A DNA stretch of 54,543 bases from a bacterium (GTDB lineage: Bacteria; JAJRZV01), in the NCBI GenBank assembly GCA_024275095.1, contig JAJRZV010000017.1, forward strand, positions 1-54,543, written 5' to 3'. A program made the translations under genes and the position numbers. Below are positions 23,419-31,915 of this stretch, piece after piece. Numbering within the stretch: position 1 is the first letter of the stretch; each line of letters opens with the position of its first letter. The notes beneath the pieces were generated by a model, which searched no databases, was not told where the DNA came from, and worked only from the letters and a program-made list of their open reading frames with translations.

Positions 23419-24946
23419 CGCCTTCCTCCATAGATGAGCCGTACATCCCTGCGGACATCCCTGCATTCATAATATTCTGGGGGTCAAGGGCCTTTTTGAT
23501 TTTGATCAATGCCTGCCCAAAACCCCCGGTCTGCTTCAGGGTCTGTCCCCCATCAGGTGCAGGGCGTATGGGTACGGCTCCGAATTTACGCATGGCGGTT
23601 TCCATGTAACGTGCGCGGACGCGGGCTGCACGCTGAATCTGTCTCTGCGATGAATCCGGAGAAATAACAGGCGTCATGCGCAGGAAAATCGTACGACCCA
23701 TATCAACGCAGTGAGAATAATACGCCAGACCCAGCTTGAGAATGCTGGAGCGCAAAAATTTGAGCCCCCAGTCTTCCAGATCGGCAACAGTCGTGGGATC
23801 GCACAGCACAATGGGCATAACCGGATAACCTTCTGCATAAGCCCCCATGAATGTGTTTGTGGGCTGATGATGTACATAGTGGTCATAAAAGAACTTGTGA
23901 GCTCCTGGGTATTTCTCACGACATTCTTCGGTATAGTCACGGCCTCCATGTTTTTCGATCAAGCGGCGGATCGCAGCCTTTACTCCTTCCACCTGTTCCC
24001 TGTAACCAGAAAACGTGGGAACAACAATGTTGTACGGCCGGTCATCCGGGGTTTCCCACGGGTCGTATACAACAACCTCCGAAGAGGCTCCATGCCCGTA
24101 CTGTTCCAGATGGTCAATAATCGTGTACAGGCACCAGTGCCACGCACATACATGCTGAACAAGGTTGTTACGGGCCAGATCTTTCATGAATTCCACACTT
24201 TGCCTGTAAGAGGGGAATGCTGTGAGGATTGTATCGTGAACTTCGGAGACCTGATAAACCTTGACAGCACCTTTGGTAACAATGCCAAGAGTCCCCTGAG
24301 CATTAATAAAAAGCTCTGTAAGAGAAGGAAACGAGTTGGTCCAGCAAAACCAGGACACGTGCGGAAACCTCTCGGCAAAGGCCTTAGAACCGGTGCGCAT
24401 AACAGTTCCATCAGCAAGTACCACTTCCAGGGCGAGAATGTCGTGATTAATTCCTGAGGAGCGATGACTGTTCACCGCCACCTGAAGGTAATTGCCCAGA
24501 ACAGATAAGCTCGGTGGAAAGGAACCCACTGTCAGGTGTAGCCTGTGCTTTGCGAGTTCCCTGGCCAGAGCCCCGACCGTAACCCCCGGTTCCACCACCG
24601 CGTAAAAACGCTCGGGATCGACCTCCAGAATCCGGTTCATGCCGCGAAGGTCCAGGACAATCCCTCCAAAGAATGGATGGGTGCCTGGTTCCTGAGTGCC
24701 GCTGGAAACGGGAGTCAGAGGAATTCTATGGCGGGAAGCAATCCTGACGATTTCCACGACCTCTTCGGTGCTGAGCGGTCGTACGACAAAGTGAGGCATG
24801 GCGCGTGGGAAAAGCGCATTGACCCCCGAGTAAGCAACCAGCACGCCGGACTCATCGTGAACGCGGTGCTCTCCAAGCACAGAGACAAGGTCTGCTCGAA
24901 CGCGGCGCTGTTTCTTCGGCGTCAACTCTATTCTTTCCCGAATCAT
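23408..24946 (-). CDS. FAD-linked oxidoreductase (GlcD/VAO-type)
   Basis: A 512-residue cytosolic flavoprotein. The PCMH-type FAD domain (about residues 50-240) has FVVRPLSTEEVVEIVRIA, RIPLTPVSSGTQ, ILEVDPERFYAVVEPGVTVG and SSGINHDILALEVVLADGTV. The C-terminal substrate domain ends in the family marker ALDPQNIMNAGM. Members oxidise alpha-hydroxy acids (glycolate, D-lactate) or phenols. The adjacent Fe-S subunit argues for a quinone-linked dehydrogenase rather than an oxidase. The substrate cannot be read. No SD is visible before the ATG. A weak -10 (TACACT) lies 9 bases upstream, again suggesting a leaderless start for this operon. Confidence 0.9.
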   Translation of the reverse strand: MIRERIELTPKKQRRVRADLVSVLGEHRVHDESGVLVAYSGVNALFPRAMPHFVVRPLSTEEVVEIVRIASRHRIPLTPVSSGTQEPGTHPFFGGIVLDLRGMNRILEVDPERFYAVVEPGVTVGALARELAKHRLHLTVGSFPPSLSVLGNYLQVAVNSHRSSGINHDILALEVVLADGTVMRTGSKAFAERFPHVSWFCWTNSFPSLTELFINAQGTLGIVTKGAVKVYQVSEVHDTILTAFPSYRQSVEFMKDLARNNLVQHVCAWHWCLYTIIDHLEQYGHGASSEVVVYDPWETPDDRPYNIVVPTFSGYREQVEGVKAAIRRLIEKHGGRDYTEECREKYPGAHKFFYDHYVHHQPTNTFMGAYAEGYPVMPIVLCDPTTVADLEDWGLKFLRSSILKLGLAYYSHCVDMGRTIFLRMTPVISPDSSQRQIQRAARVRARYMETAMRKFGAVPIRPAPDGGQTLKQTGGFGQALIKIKKALDPQNIMNAGMSAGMYGSSMEEGGGD

Positions 24947-25095
24947 CGTCCAATAAGTGTACCACCAAAAAATATCCCCTTAAAGAAATTTCCTTATTAA
25001 TGAAGATGCTTCAGAAATAATGGGCGGAGCCATTGCCGAAAAGCCATTTCTTTATTACCCTCTTGAGGAATGGAAAAATGCAAAAGGAGGTCTGT

Positions 25096-26130
25096 ATGGC
25101 ATACAAGGCACTCGTGACAGGAGCATCCGGACTGATGGGAGGAAATCTCGTAAGGCACCTTGTAAAGCGGGATTTTGAAGTTTACGCACTGGTACGCAAA
25201 ACATCCAATACAATGGCTTTCGAGGATCTACCTGTAAAAAAAACATACGGTGACATTACAGACCCTGAATCATTGCAAGAAGCGGTGAAAGGCATGGACT
25301 ACGTGTTTCACTGTGCTGCATACGTATCAGTGTGGACCTACCACGAAAAACTCATGCGACGCGTCAATGTTGATGGTACCCGGAACGTGGTGGATGCGTG
25401 CATACAGGCAGGTGTCAAACGCCTGATACACGTGAGCACAGTCGATGCCATTGGCTTTGCTACACCCGATGGCTACGGGACAAAGGAAAAGCCCTCTACC
25501 GAAGAAGTGCCTTACCAGAATGACTGGATGAAGTACCCCTATGCCCGTACCAAATGGGAGTCGCAGGAGATCGTGCGGCAGGCTGTAAAAGAAGGGAAGC
25601 TTGATGCTGTGGTGGTCAACCCTGCTTTTATGCTTGGACCATGGGATCCCAAACCATCTTCCGGTCAGCTCATTCTGGAAGCCGTCCGGGGCGGAACCAT
25701 CGCCTACGCATCTGGGGGAAACAATGTGGTGGATGTTGAAGATGCGGTCATCGCCACCATCAACGCCCTTGAAAAAGGGCGCAGCGGTGAACTCTATATC
25801 CTTGGAAACGAAAACCTCTCCTACAGGGAACTCTTTGAAAAAGTTGCTGACGTTCTCGGCACACCCCGGCCGCGTATCCCCTTACCATACCCCATCGCCT
25901 GGATCGCCGGTAAAATCGGCGATGCATACGGCCTTGCCACGGGAAAAGAACCGACAATCTGTTCAGGACTCGTACGACTTGCATTTCTCCCCCATTATTT
26001 CTCGCCAGAAAAAGCGCGCAGGGAACTTAACCTTCCAGCCACTCCCGTGGAGGAAGCCATCGAAAAAGCCTACAGGTGGTTTGTGGACCACGGATACATA
26101 AAACCCCGAAAACGAAAAGTCGCGTCATGA
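25096..26130 (+). CDS. NAD(P)-dependent extended SDR (epimerase / dihydroflavonol reductase-like)
   Basis: The start is the ATG at 25096 with a strong SD (AAAGGAGGT), not the track start at 25033. The 344-residue protein is a classical extended short-chain dehydrogenase: LVTGASGLMGGNLVRHL (GxxGxxG), YVFHCAAYVSVW, NVDGTRNVVDAC, VKRLIHVSTVDAIG, active-site YPYARTKWESQE (YxxxK) and VVVNPAFMLGPWD. The C-terminus resembles the 3beta-HSD/DFR subgroup acting on sugars, steroids or hopanoid-like lipids. The first gene of a two-gene operon, coupled to the CPBP gene by ATGA. The 149-base gap 24947-25095 separates it from the divergent FAD operon. Confidence 0.92.
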   Translation: MAYKALVTGASGLMGGNLVRHLVKRDFEVYALVRKTSNTMAFEDLPVKKTYGDITDPESLQEAVKGMDYVFHCAAYVSVWTYHEKLMRRVNVDGTRNVVDACIQAGVKRLIHVSTVDAIGFATPDGYGTKEKPSTEEVPYQNDWMKYPYARTKWESQEIVRQAVKEGKLDAVVVNPAFMLGPWDPKPSSGQLILEAVRGGTIAYASGGNNVVDVEDAVIATINALEKGRSGELYILGNENLSYRELFEKVADVLGTPRPRIPLPYPIAWIAGKIGDAYGLATGKEPTICSGLVRLAFLPHYFSPEKARRELNLPATPVEEAIEKAYRWFVDHGYIKPRKRKVAS

Positions 26131-26849
26131 AAAGACCGGTAAAAAATGAATTGAAAGAACTCCTTTCACCCCTTCAAGATGAAGGTATCAGAGAAGTACT
26201 TCTCTTTTTGTTTCTTATCTTTCTTCAAGTTCTCATTCTCTACCCCGGAAGCTTGGACGGTTTCTTCGCTTTAAGTCATCTTCCCAAAACACCCCGAACG
26301 ATCACCTTTGCCATGCTATGGCACCACTTCTGGGTGTTCCTGCTGTTCTTCATCATCCCTCTGCTACTGTGCACGTTCGTGGATCAAACCTCCCCACGAG
26401 AAATGGGGCTGACCACAGGTGACTGGGAAGCAGGACTGCGCATCTTTCTCATCGCCGCTCTCCTCATCACTCCAGCTCTTTACCTCTCCTCTCGTGACCC
26501 TTCTTTCCGACAGGCGTATCCCCTTACTCCGGAAGCGTCATACGGAGTTTTTTCTTTCGTGCTTTACACCCTGGCATACCTTCCCTATTACATTGGCTGG
26601 GAGTGCTTATACAGGGGCTACATCCAGTTTCGCTACGAAAAAATCATGGGACTTTTACCGGCCATATTCCTGCAGACAGGCATGAGCACGCTGGTGCACT
26701 GGAACAAGCCCTTTGGAGAGACGCTCTCGGCAGCAGTCGGGGGAATCTTTCTGGGACTCTTGGCCTGGCGCACACGCTCGATATTCTGGGGACTTTTGTG
26801 GCACTGGTACCTGGGAGTTATGAACAGTCTCTTCTGCGCCTTCTTTTAA
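26127..26849 (+). CDS. CPBP-family intramembrane glutamic protease
   Basis: The ATG at 26127 overlaps the SDR stop (ATGA), giving 240 residues with about six to seven membrane helices. The active-site motifs are the WE variant YIGWECLYRGYIQF (motif 1, usually EExxxR), STLVHWNKPFGETLSA (motif with His) and GLLWHWYLGVMNSL. WE-type CPBP proteins are common and considered potentially active. Substrates are unknown. The gene ends flush against the convergent queD (stop at 26849, queD stop from 26850). Confidence 0.85.
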   Translation: MKRPVKNELKELLSPLQDEGIREVLLFLFLIFLQVLILYPGSLDGFFALSHLPKTPRTITFAMLWHHFWVFLLFFIIPLLLCTFVDQTSPREMGLTTGDWEAGLRIFLIAALLITPALYLSSRDPSFRQAYPLTPEASYGVFSFVLYTLAYLPYYIGWECLYRGYIQFRYEKIMGLLPAIFLQTGMSTLVHWNKPFGETLSAAVGGIFLGLLAWRTRSIFWGLLWHWYLGVMNSLFCAFF

Positions 26850-27218
26850 CTATTCGTTATACGTGGCCCGGGAATTCTCTGTTTCCCACACAGTCACCTG
26901 CTTTAGAAAAACCCCGGATGGAAGCGCCTTCTTTAATTCCTGAAAAACAAATCGTGCAATGTTTTCGGCTGTGGGATTAACCTTCTGAAAAGCGGCAAGA
27001 TCATTGATAAACTGGTGATCCAGCGTTTTCAACACGTCCCGTACCATCTCTTTGAGTTCGTGAAAATCCATCACCATACCGGCGGCATCCAGCTCGGCAG
27101 AAGTGACGGAAACCTCAACGGTATAGTTGTGACCGTGAATGCGTTCGCACGCCCCTGCATAATCACTCAACCGATGAGCTGCTGAAAACGTTTCCCGTAT
27201 CGTAATCTCAAAAGGCAT
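26850..27218 (-). CDS. queD: 6-carboxy-5,6,7,8-tetrahydropterin synthase (QueD/PTPS family)
   Basis: A 122-residue T-fold enzyme converting 7,8-dihydroneopterin triphosphate to CPH4 in queuosine (7-deazaguanine) synthesis. It has the zinc His set FSAAHRL and IHGHNYTVEV, the catalytic Cys in GACERIHGH, the Asp-His pair in TLDHQFINDL and the pterin-binding Glu in VTVWETENSRATY. Length is standard. No other que genes are nearby. A TATAAT lies 6 bases before the ATG and there is no SD, so it is likely leaderless. Confidence 0.93.
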   Translation of the reverse strand: MPFEITIRETFSAAHRLSDYAGACERIHGHNYTVEVSVTSAELDAAGMVMDFHELKEMVRDVLKTLDHQFINDLAAFQKVNPTAENIARFVFQELKKALPSGVFLKQVTVWETENSRATYNE

Positions 27219-27224
27219 GGCGTA

Positions 27225-27233
27225 ATTATATCA
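27225..27233 (-). promoter_or_regulatory. extended -10 promoter of queD, leaderless placement
   Basis: The minus strand reads TGATATAAT (TGnTATAAT), ending 6 bases before the queD ATG. No -35 box is recognisable upstream. Confidence 0.5.
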
Positions 27234-27302
27234 ATTTAAATGCGATACACACTCATGTCCTTAAAGTTGTAAAAAAATTCTTTCAGCATCGTCTGCACAT
27301 AT

Positions 27303-27308
27303 TATAAT
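27303..27308 (+). promoter_or_regulatory. -10 box of the GH5 gene, leaderless placement
   Basis: A perfect TATAAT ends 7 bases before the GTG start at 27316. There is no SD and no clear -35. The divergent queD promoter lies 70 bases to the left, so 27219-27315 is a compact divergent promoter region. Confidence 0.48.
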
Positions 27309-27315
27309 CTTCACC

Positions 27316-28740
27316 GTGCGCAGTTGCAGGGCCATCTTATTGATACTTTCGTGGGCATTCGTTGCTGCCTGTGGTAACACCCCAACACGTACAACTGAGC
27401 TTTTACGTACGGAAGGGCGCTGGATTGTGGACAGTGAGGGCCGGGTTGTCATCCTGCGCGGAATCAATGTAAGCGAACGAAGCAAATATCCACCCTTTTT
27501 TCCCGGAACGGGCTACGGTGACAGCTACACTGAAGCAAACACTTCTTCCGTAACAGCCCTTATTCGCTCCTGGGGCATGAATGCGGTGAGATTTCTTATT
27601 ATCTGGGAAGCGATAGAACCCGAGCCGGACGCGTTCAACGACAAGTATCTGATGCATGTGGAGGACTGGGTTAATGCCTTTGCCGATGAGGGAATATACG
27701 TGATCCTGGACATGCACCAGGACATTTATTCCCGCTACTTCGGAGGAGACGGCGCCCCCTTCTGGGCGGTAGACATGTCAATCCCTTACACGTTCACTGC
27801 TCCATGGTTTGTTAATTATCTCTCTCCGGCAGTAGTGGCTAACTGGGACATGTTCTGGAAGAGCGAAGACCTCCAAGCACACTACGCACGCGCCTGGCAA
27901 TATGTGGCAGAACGGTTCAGGGGCCATCCCTGGGTCATCGGGTATGAAATTATGAACGAGCCTTTTTATGGCTCATACAGTCCCATAACCCCTGAATTTG
28001 AACAGGAAGCTCTCCTCCCTTTTTACCAGCGCGTCATTAAAGCGATCAGAGAGGTTGATAAAGATCACATCATTCTCATAGAACCCTGTATCGTCAAAGG
28101 GGGAGGGTTGCGAAGTTTTCTTACAAATCCACGAGACAAAAACATTGTATACGCTCCTCATTACTACGACCCCACTGTCCTCTGGACCAATCCATACGAC
28201 GGTAACGCTTCGCGCACAAAAGCAGCATTCTACACAATCGAAGAAGAAGCCGACCGCATGAATGTTCCATGGGTTCTCGGGGAATGGGGCATCATTCTCA
28301 CAACCTCAGGGGCAGAGCAATACATTCGCCATCACCTGCAACTTCTGGACGAGTTCATGGCAGGATGGTTTTACTGGAACTTCAATCTTGACGACGACTG
28401 GATGTCACCGGTCCTTTCAGACGGGACAAAGCGCTGTACAAACGGCTTCTGCCTTGCAGACCTGCTCACAAGGCCACAACCTACTCACGTGGCAGGTTAC
28501 CCCTTAAGCCTCACGTACAATGAAAACACACGCACTTTCTCTCTCTGTTTCAGAGAAAAAGCAACACTCTCCACCACCGAAACTCTCCTGCGCATACCAC
28601 CTTCAATCTATCCTCGAGGATACACTGTTATCATCTCCGATGGAGAATGGAAGCGTGTAGACGACACCCTTGTTTTCAATCATTCTCCTGCGGGCGCAAA
28701 TGCAAAGCACTGCATCACCGTAGCACCCTCAGACACCTGA
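27316..28740 (+). CDS. GH5 endoglycoceramidase-like lipoprotein
   Basis: A lipobox (AFVAAC, Cys about 19) precedes a glycoside hydrolase family 5 barrel. VVILRGINVSERSK, DMHQDIYSRYFGGDGAPFW, the acid/base Glu in YEIMNEPF and the nucleophile Glu in VLGEWGI are all present. The GDGAPxW element after DMHQD and the C-terminal beta-sandwich are typical of endoglycoceramidases, which cut glycan from ceramide in glycosphingolipids; other GH5 activities cannot be excluded. 474 residues from the GTG start. The 3' end overlaps the convergent BatD-E gene by 12 bp. Confidence 0.9.
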   Translation: MRSCRAILLILSWAFVAACGNTPTRTTELLRTEGRWIVDSEGRVVILRGINVSERSKYPPFFPGTGYGDSYTEANTSSVTALIRSWGMNAVRFLIIWEAIEPEPDAFNDKYLMHVEDWVNAFADEGIYVILDMHQDIYSRYFGGDGAPFWAVDMSIPYTFTAPWFVNYLSPAVVANWDMFWKSEDLQAHYARAWQYVAERFRGHPWVIGYEIMNEPFYGSYSPITPEFEQEALLPFYQRVIKAIREVDKDHIILIEPCIVKGGGLRSFLTNPRDKNIVYAPHYYDPTVLWTNPYDGNASRTKAAFYTIEEEADRMNVPWVLGEWGIILTTSGAEQYIRHHLQLLDEFMAGWFYWNFNLDDDWMSPVLSDGTKRCTNGFCLADLLTRPQPTHVAGYPLSLTYNENTRTFSLCFREKATLSTTETLLRIPPSIYPRGYTVIISDGEWKRVDDTLVFNHSPAGANAKHCITVAPSDT

Positions 28741-31233
28741 ATCTCGTCCCAGCACTTCTTCCTGTACAATGCCCACCGCGTCACTTTTTATCCACCCCAT
28801 TCTCCCGTCAGGTAGCTCAACAGCAAACCAGTCTCCTCGAACGCGTTTGACTTTGACCTCCGTGCCTTCGTGAATACGGAAAAGCACAGCGCTTTTCACA
28901 TCCGTGCCTGAAAACACCTTCACTTCCGGCACAACCACTACAGCATCCTTTTCGAAATAAAGCCCTTTCAGCGCCAGAAAAACGCAAACACCCGCGTATA
29001 GATAAACGCACGCAAGCACAGCGCAGAATGCTCTGAAGCGTCTTTTGAGGATGAAAAAAGAAAGTGCCATCCAGAACAGCCCGTGAAAAATCAAAAACAA
29101 AACGACCGCATATTTTACCGGCCAACTGAAAGGTGAAGAGAGTATGTGTACCAGTCGTCTGCTTGAAGGTGTCTGGAACCGGTCCTTGCGCTGCTTGCGG
29201 GCCATTGCGAGGTTCCACTTCAAATCCCCGTAGAAAGGAAGATAAAAAAGCGCAGCACGGTAGTGAAGCACAGCTTCGCCCACGTGGCCGCTACGATATG
29301 CTGCATTGCCTGCATTGTAAAGAATGTATCCGTTTCTCAAACCCTGCTGATAGAGTCGAAGAAAGGCCTGGCGTGCCTCTTCATAACGACCTTCGCTGTA
29401 AACCTTTACTGCGTGCTGAAAAACCTGCTGGGATGAACCCGGAATGTTGACCAGAACGAGAAAGAGAAGGGGAACAAAAGCCGAAGAAACCAGACCCCGA
29501 GCCTTTCTTTCCACATTTTTCAAAATACTCAGGAGTTCCTGAGACACTTTTTGAATGTTCAGTTCCCCTGAATACCCATAAATAGCGCTTTCCAGCTGTG
29601 AGACCAGGCCTTTCAATCTCTGAACCTCCTCCTCGGGGAGAAACCGTGCCATCAGTGCCACAGCCTCTTCAGGTGTAAAACTCCTCTCTCCACCTGTTTT
29701 AGCAGATGCATAATTCAGAAAAGCCTTCAGCAGTGATTCTGCATTACCCGCCCTTTTTACACCCTGTTTCAGCTCAGAAAATGCTCGATGTGCGGATCTT
29801 TCTTTTGCAAACAACCTTTCTCTGTGTCCCAACCATACATAACCCACAGCGAAAATGCCTAAGAGAACAGGGAAAACCAAAACTGTATAAAGGATTGCTG
29901 GATGAGGGAAAAGCCTCTGGCGACGAAGGGCGGCCTCTCCGGTATACACGTCAAAGATGTCCTCTGCGAGATTTTTCACTTCTTCTGCTGGCCGCTTCGT
30001 CATTGCGGCGGTTATTCTGGAAGATGCTTTAAGAGAAGGTTTCACATCAACCCTATACCTCAGCGGTGGAAATGCCCTGTATACCCCTTCTGCAGGGTCA
30101 AAATACACCAGTGTTTGACCTCCAGAGTTCAGTTCATACGTTCCTGGTTTTTCAGGCATGAGGGCTGCACGCAACAGAGCACGACCTTTCAACCCTTCTT
30201 CTGCAACCTGAACCTCAACCTGGGGTTCGTCAGGGAAAAAGCGGAAGCCCGGGAAAGTAAGTCCCTCGGGAAACCGCACATTCCGCAAATTACCCGTACC
30301 GGTGATTTCCAGGGTTAACGTAAGGGTTTCATCAGCGTTTATTTTTGAAGCGGAAAGTTTCCAGCGTCCCTCAAATCTCCCGATGAGCCCTGTAAATAGG
30401 GTTCCTGGAGGTGGGGGCGGCAACGACTTTACCCGAACTTTTATGGGTTCGGCCACGAGCACACGGCGCTGGTAGCGTCGCCCGCTGAAAAAATCCTCTT
30501 CAAAAAAATCCCACAGCGGATTGGTTTGATCCCTTCGTCCACGAGGACGCGGGACTTCAACGGTCACTCGAGCACCCTGGATTTTAAACTCCCCCGTACG
30601 TAGTGGATACATGGGGTAAATGATTTTTATTACATCGTATCGCTGGCCCTGGATGTACTCGAACCCTCTCTTCTGCACCGGACCATCCTTTACCGCGGGA
30701 TCAGGGACAAAATTTTGAATATCTATGCCGCTCAAGCCTGCATTTCTCAAACCCACACGTGTGTAAAGCTTCAGCACGTACGTAAACACCTGATTGATGT
30801 AGCCCTCCCGAGGCGTAACTTCTGCTTCGAGAAAAACAGGACGTTGTCCGCCTGCGCGCTGCCGTGCTGTCGTCTTTTTCACCTCGATATTTAAAGGCGG
30901 GGTCATCTTTACACCCGATGGAGTCTGAACCTTGATGGGAGGAATGGTCACTCGACCGGTACGCAGGGGAACAAGCACATAGCGATATGAGACAGTGGAC
31001 GTCATCTGGCCATTGATGATACTGACCTGCGTGGATGAAGAGGTGGAAACAATTTGAAAATCCTGAAGTTCGGGAAGTTGGGGTTCACCTTCCTCCCCGG
31101 AAACCTCTATGGTGAGGGTAAAACTTTCCCCAAGACCCACAACCGTACGCGAAAGATATGCACGCACATCTGCTTGGGCCCGGGCTGTTGCAAAGAAAAA
31201 AAGTAATACAATACTACCAGTTTTTGCCCACAC
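28729..31233 (-). CDS. batD: BatD-BatE fusion protein
   Basis: An 834-residue protein with GTG start and signal peptide (VLLFFFATARAQA). Residues about 20-420 are BatD: VGLGESFTLTIEVSGEEGEP, SYRYVLVPLRTGRVTIPPI and FTGLIGRFEGRWKLSASKI repeats of immunoglobulin-like strands, followed by a TM helix near 460 (AILYTVLVFPVLLGIFAVGY) and a cytoplasmic helical domain. From about 590 a second part follows with TM helices, TPR repeats (YEEARQAFLRLYQQGLRNG, GYILYNAGNAAYRSGHVGEA) and a C-terminal SH3b domain (DGRMGWIKSDAVG). That second part is the architecture of BatE, normally a separate gene. No frame break is seen at the junction. Last gene of the Bat operon; implicated elsewhere in oxygen or envelope-stress tolerance. 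Confidence 0.85.
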   Translation of the reverse strand: MWAKTGSIVLLFFFATARAQADVRAYLSRTVVGLGESFTLTIEVSGEEGEPQLPELQDFQIVSTSSSTQVSIINGQMTSTVSYRYVLVPLRTGRVTIPPIKVQTPSGVKMTPPLNIEVKKTTARQRAGGQRPVFLEAEVTPREGYINQVFTYVLKLYTRVGLRNAGLSGIDIQNFVPDPAVKDGPVQKRGFEYIQGQRYDVIKIIYPMYPLRTGEFKIQGARVTVEVPRPRGRRDQTNPLWDFFEEDFFSGRRYQRRVLVAEPIKVRVKSLPPPPPGTLFTGLIGRFEGRWKLSASKINADETLTLTLEITGTGNLRNVRFPEGLTFPGFRFFPDEPQVEVQVAEEGLKGRALLRAALMPEKPGTYELNSGGQTLVYFDPAEGVYRAFPPLRYRVDVKPSLKASSRITAAMTKRPAEEVKNLAEDIFDVYTGEAALRRQRLFPHPAILYTVLVFPVLLGIFAVGYVWLGHRERLFAKERSAHRAFSELKQGVKRAGNAESLLKAFLNYASAKTGGERSFTPEEAVALMARFLPEEEVQRLKGLVSQLESAIYGYSGELNIQKVSQELLSILKNVERKARGLVSSAFVPLLFLVLVNIPGSSQQVFQHAVKVYSEGRYEEARQAFLRLYQQGLRNGYILYNAGNAAYRSGHVGEAVLHYRAALFYLPFYGDLKWNLAMARKQRKDRFQTPSSRRLVHILSSPFSWPVKYAVVLFLIFHGLFWMALSFFILKRRFRAFCAVLACVYLYAGVCVFLALKGLYFEKDAVVVVPEVKVFSGTDVKSAVLFRIHEGTEVKVKRVRGDWFAVELPDGRMGWIKSDAVGIVQEEVLGRDSGV

Positions 31234-31915
31234 CGGGTGTCCCCCCCCTGATTCTTCTCTTTTTCTTCGGAAGCTGAGGGCGGTGTTCCTTCATGCCCTG
31301 AAGTAACATTTCCGCGGCCTCTCGCGAGATCTTTCTTTTTTTCTGCCGGGGTCTGCCCACCCCTGCCTTTTCTTCTCTCTTTTTCTCCTCTTGCTTTTCG
31401 CTGGTCTGTTGCTGTTGTTTTTTATTTTTCTCTTCTGTACCGCGTTTTTCCGCCATTCGTTGAGCAGTCTGTTGTGCTTTCCTCTTCATTTTTTTAAGCA
31501 ATCGCTCCGTAAAAGCAAGATTTCTTTTCGCATCTTTATCCTGCGGATCAATTTTCAGGGCCTGGCGATATGCAGCAATCGCATCCACAAGACGTCCCTG
31601 GCGGAAAAATGTGTTTCCCAAATTGAACCATGCCTTCTCTTTAAGCCTCTCATCTTTTGCCCTGGCGATGGCCGTGAGAAAGCTCTTCTCCGCTTTTTTG
31701 TAATCTTTCATCTTATACGCGGCATTGCCGAGATTGTAGTGAAGCTCTGCAGCTTCAGGCCTTTTTACCAGCGCTTCTGTAAAAGCAGACGAGGCCTTTT
31801 CATACTCCTTTTGCCTGTAAAACTTTACACCCTCACGAAAAGAAGATGCCGAGGTGTGTACCGCGTGACCCACCATAAAGCACAGTAAAGCGATGGCCGT
31901 GACCGGAACTCTCAC
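31214..31915 (-). CDS. batC: TPR protein BatC
   Basis: I take the GTG at 31915, which overlaps the batB stop (GTGA) and follows GGAGGAG at 8 bases, over the track start at 31954; this gives 233 residues. A signal peptide (VTAIALLCFMVGHAVHTSA) leads into three to four tetratricopeptide repeats (EYEKASSAFTEALVKRPEAAELHYNLG, KAWFNLGNTFFRQGRLVDAI, ALKIDPQDKDAKRNL). The C-terminal 90 residues are low-complexity Lys/Gln/Glu, as is usual in BatC. It is exported and probably binds the VWA subunits. It overlaps the BatD-E gene by 20 bp. Confidence 0.88.
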   Translation of the reverse strand: MRVPVTAIALLCFMVGHAVHTSASSFREGVKFYRQKEYEKASSAFTEALVKRPEAAELHYNLGNAAYKMKDYKKAEKSFLTAIARAKDERLKEKAWFNLGNTFFRQGRLVDAIAAYRQALKIDPQDKDAKRNLAFTERLLKKMKRKAQQTAQRMAEKRGTEEKNKKQQQQTSEKQEEKKREEKAGVGRPRQKKRKISREAAEMLLQGMKEHRPQLPKKKRRIRGGTPGVGKNW

